Below are positions 11,013-23,014 of a stretch of 64,000 nt of DNA, piece after piece (within the stretch, counting starts at the first letter, position 1; each line of letters starts with the position of its first letter). A model generated the notes under the pieces. It did no database searches, was not told the DNA's origin, and saw nothing but the letters and a program-made list of their open reading frames with translations. The position numbers and the translations under genes were made by a program. The stretch is from Helicostylum pulchrum (taxonomy: Eukaryota > Mucoromycota > Mucoromycetes > Mucorales > Mucoraceae), in the NCBI GenBank assembly GCA_025677825.1, contig JAIXMO010000059.1:104288-168287 (forward strand), given 5' to 3'.

Positions 11013-11468
11013 CACGCTTTTTTTTTTAATGGACCGTGTGTATCCAGAATTTCCCCCAAAAAGAAAAAAGTCTGGTACGTTACCAGCAAAAAAAAAAAAA
11101 AAGTTCAAAAAGACTTTATTTTAACTGCAAATGGTGAAATAAAACCTGCATGCACCATATCACAGCTAGTAGAAGCATATAGAGCGCGTATCGCAGAAAC
11201 AGCGAAAAGACAGTTGCATGCGCGTATCGTGATGAAGAGCAAGAATTTGATAGAATTCTTCACTTTTTGGTTGTTTGACCGGTTCAACATTGAACTATAT
11301 ATGATGGCTTTTGATTCACAGAAAACTCAATTTTATAATCTCAAACTTCCTATACTAGCTCCTCTGAATCGTACAACAATATGGAAGAGACGATTGAGTG
11401 TCTTTTTAAGTTTTAAGGTAAGTTGCTCAATTAATATAAGGAATCACTTAGAATGCCGTATTTTCTAG
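11013..11468 (+). other. Unrecognised open frame, possibly an exon
   Basis: The frame is open from 11013 to the stop at 11466-11468 (about 151 codons) and contains normal-looking protein between about 11112 and 11415, for example GEIKPACTISQLVEAYRARI and KSKNLIEFFTFWLFDRFNIE. An ATG GTC ATC CTT AAA G|GTAAGT just upstream (10981-11002) suggests a short first exon, but the acceptors I tried (near 11045 and 11087) lead through a poly-A tract (11088-11102) and out of frame. A GTAAGT donor lies at 11416. It may be a decayed gene or one with a homopolymer length error. No family recognised. Confidence 0.3.
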
Positions 11469-11915
11469 TTTAGCTAGTGAAGAAACCTTTACATCTATCA
11501 TGCATTTGTTCATCTTTTCAAACCAAATAATTGCTTTAGTAAAAGATTAATGTATTTTCTATAATTTGTTTGATCACTACTTAGTTCTAAATAATGATGG
11601 TGTATGTCATTTATTCGTATAATAAAACGTATCATGTACGACGTAAAAACTCGTATTTTTTGCTTGGGAGCAGCCTATAGGGGGTTTTATTTTATTTTTT
11701 AAATGGAGGAGGGGTTGTTTTATAATTTTTTTGTTTTTTGTTTGTTGGTAATTTTTGGTTTAAACATATAAGAGAAGAGTGGGGGTTAATAAGATATATA
11801 AAAAAGATAAGTTCATAAGATAATGGGGGAGATATATATATATATATATATACGGGATAAAAAAGAAGGATAGAGGATATATATTTGTAATAAAATCAGG
11901 GCGCGGGAACAAAAT
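11469..11915. other. Intergenic, AT-rich
   Basis: Nothing recognisable apart from a TA dinucleotide run at about 11832-11852. Confidence 0.5.
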
Positions 11916-13296
11916 TTAAACAAGTACAGCATTATTATTCATTGCAGGCAATAAATCGATCACGTTGACAGGTTTTCTAAAATCAGACGAGCTGGTAGTT
12001 GAATAGACACCAAGTGTTTCATCGGTACTACTTCTAGGAATACTACTACTATCATTTTCGAACAATGCAGAATCGATATGATAATTTCTTCGTACTTGAC
12101 TTGCTGGCAAAGATTTCGTATACTTTAAATTCGTACTGTTGATTGTATTGATATTGGTGTGTTTTTTGTAAAGTTTAGGAAACGCCTTTTTAAAGATACG
12201 GTTGATGGAAAATCCTTGTTTTTTGATCTTTTTATTGTTTCCTAATTCTGATTCAATGAGTGTAGCGGACGAAAAGTACGTGTTGGCTGAATTGTATGTT
12301 GGGGATCGACGATGATGGCGGCGAGTGTTGTGGGCTCCTGAATCACTTACCACCGTTTCTTTACTGTCATTTGTTGCATGGGAATTTAATTCTTGTTCAA
12401 TCGCACGCATAGTGACTTGGATATTGCCAAGTATATTTTCAGATTTCAATTCGGTAGATGGTCGATTTCCTACTATAGTTAATCCTTGTTCTACATCTCT
12501 CTATTTGAAAAAAAAAGAGGATAATAGGAGTAAGTATTATATTAAAATAACAAGGAGAGAGGGAGATATTACATCGTAAATACTACTGCTGGTATCCAGT
12601 TCTTCATCTGAATAATCGATAGTTGATACAAATGATTCTGTGTCACCATCTTCGGCATCTGTTACGAATATTAGAAACAGGTGAGGTCATTACTCATCAG
12701 AATATTATAACTTACGATGTTTATTGCTAATTAAATAATCTATTTGATCATTCAATGATAAAATTACATCTTCCTTTTCGTACAGCTTTCTTGTATATCT
12801 CGATTCCATTAATCTCAGTTCATTTTCGTGTTGTAACTCAATGATTTGCAATTGTTCTGCTTCCGAAAAAAAATGTGTCAACAATAAACAATAAATTATG
12901 TAACTTTAAAAAAAAAGCCAAACCTAAATAATTTGTTTGAGCGTTTGATTCAGCTTCAAGAGCCCTAGTTCTCCATTTTATAATAACTTCTTTTAAAGCG
13001 GATATTTCAGACTATATAAAAAAAAATCTTTAGGATCATGTGGTGGTGGTGGTGAAAAAGGTATATATTATACCCCCTTTTTTAAAACTTACCTCCTTTG
13101 TCAATAAAAAGTTGGTATTATTATTCAACACGTTTTCATCCACATTCATTGAATTATCTTCTATTTCTTTATCATCATCCCAACTGATTACGGAACTGTT
13201 TGAAGGAAGTAAAGCCATCATTGCTGCGACAATAGATGCTGCTTCCTTGTCATTTTGTTGCTCAAAATAAGCTTGTAAACTGTCTCCGGTATCCAT
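11916..13296 (-). CDS. Coiled-coil protein of unknown function, five exons
   Basis: Exons 13093-13296, 12924-13011, 12716-12859, 12573-12658 and 11916-12500 join in phase to give 368 residues. The N-terminus (MDTGDSLQAYFEQQNDKEAA) leads into an acidic region. Residues about 69-145 form a coiled coil (ISALKEVIIKWRTRALEAES, then LQIIELQHENELRLMESRY, KEDVILSLNDQIDYL). The C-terminal half is Ser/Thr/Asn-rich and basic, with HNTRRHHRRSP and an IKKQGFSINRIFKKAFPKLY patch that could bind membrane or partner, and ends with ATP/GTP-unrelated low-complexity sequence. No catalytic motif is seen. The acceptor of exon 3 (GGAAG|CAG) was chosen because it alone keeps the phase. I infer a scaffold or cytoskeletal role only weakly from the coiled coil. 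Confidence 0.72.
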
Positions 13297-13673
13297 TGCT
13301 AAGGGTAATACAGTTACTTTTGTTTAAAAAAAAAACCAGTATTAAGGTTGATGAGAATAAATAGAAAAATAAACAAATATAATGGGTTTCTTTTTGCCGT
13401 GAATAAAAAATAAAAAAAAGGAAAGAGAAAAAAAAAAGATGGCAATTATTTTTTTATATTTTAACAGCCCAAAAAAATTAAAGGGGAGAGTCCAAGTCCG
13501 CCTTCTTTTTTTCTCATGACTTTTTTTTTTTGTATTGTAAGATAAGGGAACTTTTTTTTTTTTTGTTAGGTAAAATATACATGTTTTTTATTTATTTACT
13601 ATTTATAATCGTACTATAAAAAAAGTACAAGCGAGAATCTTGGGTGAAAAGGTTTCGTTTTTTTTACAATGAT
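13297..13673. other. Short intergenic spacer
   Basis: Separates two same-strand genes. It consists of poly-A/T tracts and shows no gene. Confidence 0.5.
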
Positions 13674-14003
13674 TTAATGGTTCATAGATCTGGGTTGAGT
13701 ACTGGGAATAAATTGTTGCTTAACATTGGAACCAGCATTCTTGGTGATATCAGGTTGACGAGAAGCAGTATGAGCTTGCATATCTTGAGCGTGTCTTTCT
13801 TGGAGAGCACGTTGACGCATACGTTCTTCTTCTTCTTCTTCTTCAGGAGTTTGTTCTTCTTCATTTTCCTTGACATCCTTAGTTTCAGCCTTAAGAGGAG
13901 TACGATGAGCATCAGGTTGCTTGACTCTCATACCACCGACCATTTGAGCAGGGGCAATATCCAAGTTGGAGGTAGCAGTGTTGTTGTTATTAGCGTCAGA
14001 CAT
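13674..14003 (-). CDS. Small hydrophilic Glu-rich protein, unknown
   Basis: Intronless 109-residue protein starting MSDANNNNTATSNLD. A central run of glutamates (about residues 47-62) precedes ERMRQRALQERHAQDMQAH, a short helical basic/acidic segment; the tail (NVKQQFIPSTQPRSMNH) is flexible. There is no signal peptide or membrane segment. The ATG at 14001-14003 is preferred over one 90 bases upstream because a TATA-like box lies between them. Composition suggests an intrinsically disordered protein; I cannot name a family. Confidence 0.65.
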   Translation of the reverse strand: MSDANNNNTATSNLDIAPAQMVGGMRVKQPDAHRTPLKAETKDVKENEEEQTPEEEEEEERMRQRALQERHAQDMQAHTASRQPDITKNAGSNVKQQFIPSTQPRSMNH

Positions 14004-14080
14004 ATTTGAGTTATTTGTTATTATTTGTTTGATATAATGAATAATAAAAAAAAAAGAAAAGAGGGAGCGAATAAATACGC

Positions 14081-14090
14081 TCTTTATATA
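14081..14090 (-). promoter_or_regulatory. TATA-box-like element
   Basis: Read on the minus strand this is TATATAAAGA, about 80 bp upstream of the ATG at 14003. Confidence 0.45.
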
Positions 14091-15749
14091 CACAAAATGT
14101 CAGAGCTGCATTAACTCCCAATGAGGTCACATTTTAGCATTTAAAACCTTTTTTTTTGTGCAACTGAATCATCATGACATAACCACCAAAACTATTATTT
14201 TTTTCGGAGTTTTCTTTTTAAAAAGAGAAAAGAAGAGCAGGAATGACGAATGAGGGTACTTATGAATTGTAGGGCTTTATACGCTGAAAGAAGTTATCCA
14301 ATAAAAAGAATAAACAAGTTGAAACACGTACATCTTTTTTTCTCTGCAGAAAAAAAAAACAAGAGCATGGGTTGCATAAAGTGAAAGTGTATACATCGTT
14401 AAAAAACGCATAACAAATTCATTAGTCTATAATACACGACTTTTGTATTTCGACGTGTGAATAAGTTTACGTGTTTGTGTAGCAATAAAGGCTGAGTATA
14501 GTACATTTTGTTTGCTTGTTATTTCCCTTTTGTTCTGGACAAAATTATTTTTTGTAGGTTTCAGTCTTTTGAAAACGCAAAGTGTGGGTTCGCGATCGGT
14601 GTTGTTGTTAATCGGAGTGACATAATGCATTTTTGCGAAATTTCTTTTTTAGCGTATACACTTGTCAAAATAAATTTTATCTGGACAATGGTGTCATAGC
14701 ACCTTTTTTTTTATTTTTTTTTCGTGTAATTCAAAAATGTGTACAGTTTAGGAAAAAGAAAAATGCATTACATCACATGCTAATCGAAGTAGTTTAGGTT
14801 CTTCTAAAACGCTATTATATATTACATTTTTCCCTCTGAAACAAGCAGTATAATCGCGAAACTTTTTTTTTTTTACCTTTTTTTCTCACGTGTATATCAA
14901 GTATTTAACCTGTCAGGAACCTGTTCTAAAAGCAATACGTTTAGGAAAAGAAATAGAAGCTCGCAGAATAACGGCTAAAAAATGTGACTCGTCAATTTTT
15001 AAGACAGTGTTGGATGCGGAAAATTAAACACTTGAACCAGTAACATTAAGTAATCACACTAGTAGTTGTGATGCATTGACGTACATAAACATAGAAGCTA
15101 TCGATTGTAAACATAAGGGCATATACTATTAACAAAAGCACACGTTGGCTATATTTTAAATGTATTCTATGAGAATCATTATAGAACACAGAGCAGAGTT
15201 TTACGAGAAGGATGTACTCTTCCTCTCTGTATATCAGTATATACATATCTGCCAATTTAATTTTATCTTGCATACCAAACAATACACTAGTACATTTCAC
15301 TAGCACTGCGATTCGACACTATATTTTTTTTTTGTTCGTTACTTTAATGAAAGCCGAGGTAGCGCTACTACATCTTTTATTCAAAGTAAACGAGTAGTAG
15401 TGATCTTAAATATAAAAAAAGTAGTTTAGTTTCAGATACTTTTTCAGGGACACTGACATTAGTTTTAAACTGAATAACGGGAATAGTAAATAATATTCAG
15501 GTCGATTTTCGAAAAAGTTTTAAGAGAGAATATTAAATTAGAGTATACAGGCCAAAAAGTATAAGGTGTATTAGTCAACACTCTTATTTTCACGTGCTTA
15601 TTTAGATTTTCTCTCAGGCAAGTTTGAGATGACAAAAAAAAAAAGTCCAGGCAAAGATTGAACCCCCTCTTCGAAAAAAGAAAAAAAAAAAATAAGCTTT
15701 TTTTTTTGCACTCGCTTTTTCTCTCTCCCCCAACTCACTATATAAAACA
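14091..15749. other. Intergenic between divergent genes
   Basis: Region between the Glu-rich small protein gene and PEX19. ORFs here are under 90 codons, with no recognisable similarity. A pyrimidine-rich tract (about 15716-15731) just before the PEX19 ATG is probably its start region. Confidence 0.5.
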
Positions 15750-16829
15750 ATGTCCAAAGATCTTTCTAATAAGAATATTCAAGACGATGACTCCGATTTC
15801 GATGACTTGTTAGATGGTAAAGTAAAAACAGTCCTTGCCTGCATGCTTGAGACTCATCCCTATTATATTTAGATGTTCTCGATGACATGGTCACTGCTCC
15901 TGTCAGTGCACCCAAGACCGAGGCAAAGAAGGAAACAAAGACCGTCTGTGAAGATGATCCCGCAGAACAATCTTTAGATGATATGTTGGATAACGACGAT
16001 TTTGCAAAGCAATTGGCTGCAGGTATGGAGCAATTGATGGGTCAAATGGGTGGTGCCGCCAATGCCGAAGGTAACGACGAAATGAAGGAGGCTTTTGAAA
16101 AAGTCTGGGCATCTTTTGATGGTGACGCTGCTGCTACTATTGCTGCTGCTACTGCTACCACATCTGCTGCTACTGCTGCTGCGGCACCTACGGTACCTAA
16201 AGTATCAGCAGAGAAGCAAGTACCCAAAGTACCTCAATCTTTCCAAGATACAATTGGTAAGACCATGAATAAACTTAAGGATAGTTCCAAAGAAATCAAT
16301 GTAAGTAATGTGTGTGTGTGTGTGTGGGAAAAAAAAAAGAGGATACAATTTACTGATTAATTGTATTTTTCTGTAGACTTCTATCAAGGAAGAATCAGAA
16401 GATGATTTTATGGCTGAACTGATGAAGCAAATGGAGTCCTTGGCCGATAATGGTGAATTTGAAGGAGTTTTGGAAGGAATGATGAGTCAATTGATGTCAA
16501 AGGAATTACTCTATGAGCCCATGAAGGACTTATCTCAAAAATACCCTACTTGGTTAAACGAACACAAGGATACCGCTAGTAAAGCAGATCTCGACAAATA
16601 TACACAACAACAAATTATCTGCCAACAAATTGTCGATAAATACGAGGCATCCGATTTTGATGAAAAGAATGAAGCTCAAGGTAAACAGATTATGGAATTG
16701 ATGACAAAGATGCAGGATTTAGGTCAGCCTCCTGCTGAACTTTTAGACGAGATGGCTCCCGGTATGAACTTTGGTAATCCCGAAGGAATGCCTGATATGA
16801 AGGATATGGAGAACTGTAATATTATGTAA
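15750..16829 (+). CDS. PEX19: Peroxisomal membrane protein import receptor Pex19
   Basis: Cytosolic chaperone and import receptor for peroxisomal membrane proteins, docking on Pex3. Exons 15750-15816, 15873-16300 and 16377-16829 join in phase to 315 residues. Family features: acidic N-terminus with DSDFDDLLD and the Pex3-binding type segment, a second acidic amphipathic helix (EQSLDDMLDNDDFAKQLAAG), the helical core (FMAELMKQMESLADNGEFEG, LLYEPMKDLSQKYPTWLNEH) and a C-terminal CNIM, a CaaX farnesylation box as in other Pex19 proteins. An Ala/Thr-rich linker (about residues 118-145) is low complexity. The second intron begins with GTAAGT and a TG dinucleotide run. It is convergent with the NADH dehydrogenase gene. 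Confidence 0.95.
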
Positions 16830-17056
16830 AACAAATAAAACTACCCTGTTTTTTATAACCACAATTTTTAATAAATAAATAATAATGATATATACGTACA
16901 TACACGCAATAGTAATTTAGTGTACAACTCAATTACTACATTGGGAATTTAGACAATTTGTCATTTGAAAATATTTATATTCTAGTTGTTTAATAAAAAA
17001 AAAAAAGATGTGGGGGAAAGGGGATAATAAGTTAAAATCATGTATTACGAATATCT

Positions 17057-19035
17057 CTATTCTCTGGAAATATCACGACCTAAAGCGGTCTTCTTTAACC
17101 AATCTGTAATAACCAAGGCTCTGTTACGAGTAGAGAATAAACTGGAGATATAAACAGATCTCCAGAAAGCAAAAGTAACAACACCACCGGAAGCCAAGCT
17201 ACCACCAGGGCCTAAAGAAAGATCTGCAACTGCTTTATCGGACCCAATATAACTAAAATACATGCAAAAAAAAAAAGAAAGTTAATTGGTTATTATCTTT
17301 TTTTTTTAAAAAAAATGACGTTTCGAACTTTTTACCAAAGGGAACCTTGATGAGAATATTGGAAAGGTTTAACATCCTTGACCTTACGTAATTTACGCTC
17401 TTTTTTGGCTACTTCTTCTTCATCCGACGCATTCATAAGCTCGATTTCAAGGTTTTCTCGAACTGCCAATTGCTTAAAAAGACGAGCAAGGTATTTACCT
17501 TGCTGAGCAGCAACTTGAGCAGTGGGAGCGTACCGAGTTGCAGTAGCGTCACCAAGAGCATATATATCTTCTGACCCATCAAGACGTAACCATTCATCCA
17601 CAGCAAGACCGCGACGAGCTTGTTGTGTCTCTGGGAACTTTTGCATCAAATCACGAACTAAAGGACGAGAGGTATTACCCGTAGCCCAAACTAAAAGACC
17701 GTAAGGAATATTATCCACCGTGCCATCAGGACGCTTCACTTCAATCTCCTTTTCATGCACCTCCTTCACCATAGTCTTGGTACAAATTGAAATATTTTGC
17801 TCCTTAAAAGTAGACTCGGTATAATCAATTAACTTTTTCGAAAAGGCAGGTAAAACGTTGGGAAGCGCCTCAATTAAAGTAATCTTGACTTTACCGGCTA
17901 ATTCAGGGTACCAAGAGGTTAAGTCGTCAACAAGGAAATCATGAAGTTCAGCAGCGTATTCTATACCAGTAGGGCCACCACCAACAACAACCATATGTAA
18001 CAAACGATCGATCTCTTCTGGTGTTTGGTCAGGGAAAGCAGCAGTTTCAATACAATTCATCAATTTGGTACGGATCTTTTGTGCATCCCAAACTTCCTTG
18101 AGGAAGCAGCCGTACTCTTCCACACCTTTCACACCGAATGTGGCGCTCATAGCACCAACGCCAACAATTAAATAATCATAGCATAATGTACTAACTGCAT
18201 GCTCTTCCTTTACATCCGAATTATCTAAATACGTTGTGATCAATGAATCTAATATTTTCCATAAATATCTACCAAGTAGTCCGTGTGTTACCTTTGATAA
18301 TGATAACCTTATTTTCAGGGTCAATTTGTGTACATTCAGCTTCAATCACCTTGACACTTCTGCTCTTGTGACGAGCGATAAAGCGTGTAGGCTCAATTAC
18401 GGATCGAACATCAATTGTTCCAACAGTAGTTTCAGGAAGCAATGGAGTGAAAAGAAAATAGTTACGAGGAGATACAACTACCTTTATCACACGTGAAATA
18501 AGTTAAAATGACTTTTGTAATTTTTTTTATATAACCCTCCCCCCCCAAATATATACGTTACCACGTTGTAATGATCAGTGTCAATATCTTTCAAGAATGA
18601 CGTACTGGCCCAGCCACTACCTAAAATAACAATCGTCTTTTTCTCGGGATCCGTTTCTGCTTGTACAAGAGGGTGTCTTTGAACGTACATCTCTATTCAA
18701 TATTTAAAGGATTATTTAGTTTAAAAAAAGAAGGGGTGGTTTGCAGCGCAAAAGTTTAACTTACCGTAACATCCATAAGTCATACCGGCTACAAGACTAA
18801 CCTTGGCACTGGTTTTCAATACTGTCCATTTTGTTAATTTTTTGGTGGGAGTAGTAGTAGCAGATTCGGTAGTGTAAAGGTGCTTATGAGCGACAAAACG
18901 AGTTGAAGAAGCACGAGACAATCTATTACCAGTACCTGAATATTTTTTTTTCGGGTGGTAAGTTTGTTAAACTTTCCCCGCAATTTTTTTTATAACAATT
19001 CAATTACCTCTTAATGCTCTCGAAACAGACTGCAT
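17057..19035 (-). CDS. Alternative (type II) NADH dehydrogenase, mitochondrial
   Basis: Single-subunit, rotenone-insensitive NADH:ubiquinone oxidoreductase that passes electrons from NADH to quinone without pumping protons. Exons 19008-19035, 18765-18935, 18562-18692, 18292-18481, 17336-18224 and 17057-17252 give 534 residues in phase. The first exon [10 protein letters not shown] plus the Arg/Ser-rich next exon is a mitochondrial presequence. Two dinucleotide folds are visible: [11 protein letters not shown] (FAD, about residue 90) and [17 protein letters not shown] (NADH, about residue 255). Also seen are [52 protein letters not shown] and the C-terminal [11 protein letters not shown], then a hydrophobic amphipathic tail for membrane binding. 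No EF-hand insert was seen, so probably not calcium-regulated. Internal or external facing cannot be decided. Confidence 0.94.
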
Positions 19036-19545
19036 CTTTTGTTATGTAAAAAAAGAAAAAGATAAGGATAAAAGGAAAAAGTAAAAAAAAAAAAAGAAAG
19101 AGAAAATGGAAGAATAGCTATGATAAGCGATGATCTAATGATCGAAGTGGCTTATTTGACATACAGGCAATCTTAGTGAATTAACTTCTGATTTCAGGTG
19201 GGTTGAATGAATGCGCTCGTGGGTTGCTTCTACTCAAATTCCGATTGGACGGATTAGTCCTTTATTTCTATTCCCCGTTTTTTTTTAGAGATATGAAGTA
19301 AAAAAGTGTTTTTATGACACAACTATAAGGTTTTTTTTTTCTTGGTAAAGTGGGCAGTAATAGAACAAAAAGTCTTGATTTGGGAATAAAGTTTTTATTT
19401 GTTTTTTGTTTTTGTTTCCATGGTATGGTAAAAAAAAAAGAAATTATGTTACAGAAAAATAAAAAATATAGTGTTGTGATATGATAAGATGATACGAATG
19501 AAATATAAAAAAAAAAAGATGAGTGTATGTGTGAGATACAATAAA

Positions 19546-20934
19546 TTATTGAGCTTTCTTCTTCTTCTCAGGCTCAAGAGTGTTATCATACTCAACACAC
19601 TTTGCGTTGGAAGTTTCAGTCTTTGAGTAAACACGCGAAAAGTCAACCGCATCCTTAAGAACACCAACACGCATACTAGTGAGTAAATTACGAGCACCAT
19701 TGGAGTGGTTATAAATACCACCGTTAAAAGCCTTGGTCATATCTTTACCAATACCAATCGAAAGATACTTGAATCCACCAGGATGATCAAAGTTCTCAAC
19801 ATCATACATAATACCGTCCAAAAGGATCCATTTCTTGTTCTTGGCGCTTACCAACGACTTGAATTCTTCCATCGTATAAACAGGTAACTCGTCAAGAGCC
19901 TTACCGAATTCAAGAGTACGCTTCATTTCATCAACTCTCTTTTCCATCATTTGTACTTTACCCTTTTGGATTTCGTTGGCAGAGAAAGTCTTCAAGTTGG
20001 TTGTTTGACCGATAAAGTTCAAAGCTCTGATAAGCCATTTAGTAGGGTCGTATTGATACCAGAGAATAGCATTACGGTAATCTTGAGGGAACTCGTGATG
20101 AAAGTTATGGTAACCTTCACCACAAGTAACGATAGCTGTGATCCAGGAATCCTTGGGTGTGTGGTAATCATCAAAAGAGGTTTCGCCAATATAATGAGCA
20201 AGACTGTTAACACAGAAAGTAGCATGATGGACAAAGACAAGACGACAGAGACCAGCATAGACAAAACCGCCCTTCCAGTCTCCCCAACCAAGACCAGCAA
20301 CGACCATAGGGAAGATAAAGGCCATCGTGACAGCAAAGTAAAGATAGTATTTGTGTTGGAAGCGTACGAGTGGGTCTTGCTTTAGATCAGCGGTATCAGC
20401 ATACCCGATTCTGTTTCTAGGTCTATTGATTAACATCCAGCCGATATGAGAGAAGAAGAAACCACGAGTAGCTGCATAAGGGTCTTTATCAGAATCAGTC
20501 CAACGATGATGAGCGCGATGACCACGAGACCACCAATGAATAGAGCCTTCAAATGCACCTGAACCAGCTAAAGCAAGAGCAATACGAGCGGGTTCCTTGG
20601 CGTCAAAAGATCTATGTGCCCAGTAGCGATGATAACCAGCAGTAATACCAAGGCCCGTGGTGAGATAATAAATGAGTGCCCAATAAAGCGTCTTGGTCTG
20701 TAATTCGGTTTGCGTAGCCAAATGAATAGCCAAAAGAGGAGTAGAGATTAAAAGGATAGTTTGGAACCAATTGACACGGCCAAAAAAATTATTCAGTGTT
20801 GTAGGCCCGTCAAACAAAGGAGGCATGACTGGGTTTGCTAAAGGAAGCTGTCGGTCCTCCGTTGGTGTGAAGGCATAAGGAGGAAACTTGTCCTTATTTA
20901 CCTGCGCTGTAATGGTTGCAGTCGTTGTAGACAT
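19546..20934 (-). CDS. OLE1: Acyl-CoA delta-9 desaturase with cytochrome b5 domain
   Basis: ER membrane enzyme that introduces the first double bond into palmitoyl- and stearoyl-CoA. Intronless, 462 residues. The three His boxes of the di-iron centre are present: HRYWAH (about 102), HRAHH (about 139) and HNFHH (about 276), between pairs of hydrophobic segments (for example ILLISTPLLAIHLA and AVTMAFIFPMVVAGLGW). A fused C-terminal cytochrome b5 domain carries haem-ligand motif DHPGG (about 383) and a second His (YNHSNGA). This desaturase-b5 fusion is the fungal Ole1 architecture. It lies upstream of and on the same strand as the NADH dehydrogenase gene. The tail ends in Lys-rich EPEKKKKAQ, which could act in ER retention. 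Confidence 0.97.
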   Translation of the reverse strand: MSTTTATITAQVNKDKFPPYAFTPTEDRQLPLANPVMPPLFDGPTTLNNFFGRVNWFQTILLISTPLLAIHLATQTELQTKTLYWALIYYLTTGLGITAGYHRYWAHRSFDAKEPARIALALAGSGAFEGSIHWWSRGHRAHHRWTDSDKDPYAATRGFFFSHIGWMLINRPRNRIGYADTADLKQDPLVRFQHKYYLYFAVTMAFIFPMVVAGLGWGDWKGGFVYAGLCRLVFVHHATFCVNSLAHYIGETSFDDYHTPKDSWITAIVTCGEGYHNFHHEFPQDYRNAILWYQYDPTKWLIRALNFIGQTTNLKTFSANEIQKGKVQMMEKRVDEMKRTLEFGKALDELPVYTMEEFKSLVSAKNKKWILLDGIMYDVENFDHPGGFKYLSIGIGKDMTKAFNGGIYNHSNGARNLLTSMRVGVLKDAVDFSRVYSKTETSNAKCVEYDNTLEPEKKKKAQ

Positions 20935-22246
20935 GTGTTATTGTAAGCTCAAGTAAAAAAAGAAGAAGAAAAAAGAGATGAATAAAATATAAAAAGAACT
21001 TTAATCGGATTAAAAAACGCCTTGTATTTAAATCAATTTTCTATCACCTAGAATGTCTTATATTCAAACGTTGAAACACAAAAAAGCATTTTCGTACGTA
21101 CTTTGAAATTTGTTGGGCCTCTGGGGAAAAAGTCAATTTTGGGGGATCAACAGCCAATTATAACTCATTCTTGCTTTCATAGGAGAGTTTCAAAACTTTC
21201 CATTTAATGCTTCAAGGTTGACCTTTAGAAGCCTTTTTTTTACACTATTTACTATCTTTAACACATATTGTAAAAGTCACGTATTATCAAGACATATCAT
21301 AATACCGATAGAAAGAAAAAACAAATTAAAACCAAGTTTTTCTTTCCCCCTTTTTTTGGATTAAAATTATAGGTTTTGTTTCAAGATTTATGGTCTGATA
21401 TTTTTCTATAAAATATGGTTAATCGACGCTTAGATAATATTTCCAAGCTAAAATAGAAGTTTTCTATTTCTACCCCATTTATAGAGGTAAAAAAAAGTGA
21501 TTCGATGTTTATTTTCTTGTCAAAAAAAAAAAAAAAAAAAAACTCAGGGCCCGTGCGTATCTCGACTTTTTTTTTAACGTGAACAAGTTGCACAGGAAGT
21601 AAAAAAACCAGGCGAGAAGCTACCTTGCTATAAATTTATTTTTGGTATAAAGACTACTTTTTTTTATATATATGCCTAGAAAACTATTATACGACGAGAC
21701 CCTAATTATAAAAGGATACGTTTACATAAAAAAAACTAGTGTTTCTATATATGGAACGAGCCTTGATTTACAAGTATTTCTTCTTGGATAAACTACAGTT
21801 ATCTAAGAAACAACTATATTCGGAGATCCACATTAACACTAGAAAAAAAAATTAGTTTACGAGTACATAATGGAATATTTTATGAGCAGATTTTTTTGAA
21901 GCTTTTCTTGGCGAGTAATTTACTCAAAAGTTGGAATTTCGGATATTGTGCGTTGCATTTTTTAAACGATTTACTATATGCGGTCTTTTTTTTACGCTCC
22001 AGTCTCTTACTGGTAGTATACGTCTCTTTTTTATAAGTAACTGGACATATAATTATTCTGAAAGAATACAACTCGTTATCCAGTACCTTTTAGCTTATAC
22101 TCATTAAGATAACTCCATTACTAAGTTTGTCATTAAATATATCTCTTTATTTTAATTTTTAAAAAAAATAACTGTATCTTCATTGTTTATGATAAAATAG
22201 TCGGGGGGGATTATTTGTTCATGTGTTCTATCGAATCATTTTTACG
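20935..22246. other. Intergenic upstream of the desaturase
   Basis: Contains the desaturase promoter but no recognisable gene. Poly-A (21522-21542) and short TA-rich tracts. ORFs at 21381-21593 and 21880-22071 look random. Confidence 0.5.
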
Positions 22247-22515
22247 TAGATGTTGTTACAACTTGTTTCAAGCTGAATATAGAAAGTAGAGGATACAGAT
22301 TGATGTTCTTGCCACCTTACTCTCCTGAGATGAACCACCGCCAAGCAGTTTTGTATGATAGCTAAAGGGAATCTCAAGCGTTATGGAATGATGACAGAAG
22401 AAAACTTATCAAGTAGAACTACTTATGGTTGTAATCAAGATCTTATTAGTGACTTTTAAGGCGTCTCTAGCCATTCTAAACTTCAAATCATGAACTGTTT
22501 AATAAAACGCCCATG
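22247..22515 (+). pseudogene. Tc1/mariner-type transposase relic (DDE_3 C-terminal part)
   Basis: Two adjacent frames together give the end of a DDE_3/Tc1 transposase. GYRLMFLPPYSPEMN (about 22273-22337) matches the LPPYSPxLNPIE block around the second Asp. After a frame change, the following helix region appears (FCMIAKGNLKRYGMMTEEN). The rest of the protein is missing and a stop follows, so this is a dead fragment. Its reading frame is in the opposite orientation to the similar relic at 27495-27775. Confidence 0.75.
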
Positions 22516-22641
22516 TAAGCATGCTTTTTAGGTCTTTTTTTTTTTTACAAACGTTTTTTTTTTTTCTCTCGCTTATTATATCCAAGAAAAGTGTGCAGAA
22601 CAATTGAGTTTCTTTTGAGCTACATGCACATGTACAGAGTA

Positions 22642-22781
22642 CAGTGAGAAGGGTAAATATTGTCAATTAGCAGAATTTTTTTATTTCAGTAAAATAATTC
22701 TTTTGAAATTGAGTAGAAGACAAACCAATTTTACTTAAAGACGGTCATTTTCGGCAAAATGACATTTTACCGTTCTCACTG
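22642..22781. mobile_element. 140-bp MITE with Tc1/mariner-type ends
   Basis: Begins CAGTGAGAAGGGTAAA and ends TTTACCGTTCTCACTG, inverted repeats with one mismatch in 16, flanked on both sides by TA (22640-22641 and 22782-22783). It contains no ORF. The terminal consensus CAGTGxGxxxGGTAAA is shared with the 7971-9047 element, so both were probably mobilised by related transposases. Confidence 0.85.
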
Positions 22782-23014
22782 TATGCAGCTCATACTAGTT
22801 TAGTCATCCTCGCAGCAAAGATAAGTTTTTTTTTCAAAGTCAACTCTTTGTTACAAATGATTATTCACCACAACGGTATCTTTTTTTTTCTAGACCAATC
22901 AAGGAGAGATATAATCCGCCAGGGACAGTCAACTTGCCTTTTTCTTTTTCTTTCTTTATTTATTTTGTAAAAAAAAAAAAAATATGTCAACTGTCCAAAG
23001 TACAACAAATAAGA

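Noticed and set aside
15739..15747. TATATAAAA before PEX19
   Set aside because: It ends three bases before the ATG, so it cannot be the TATA box of this transcript.
16042..16227. Ala-rich minus-strand frame
   Set aside because: Antisense to the Ala/Thr linker of PEX19.
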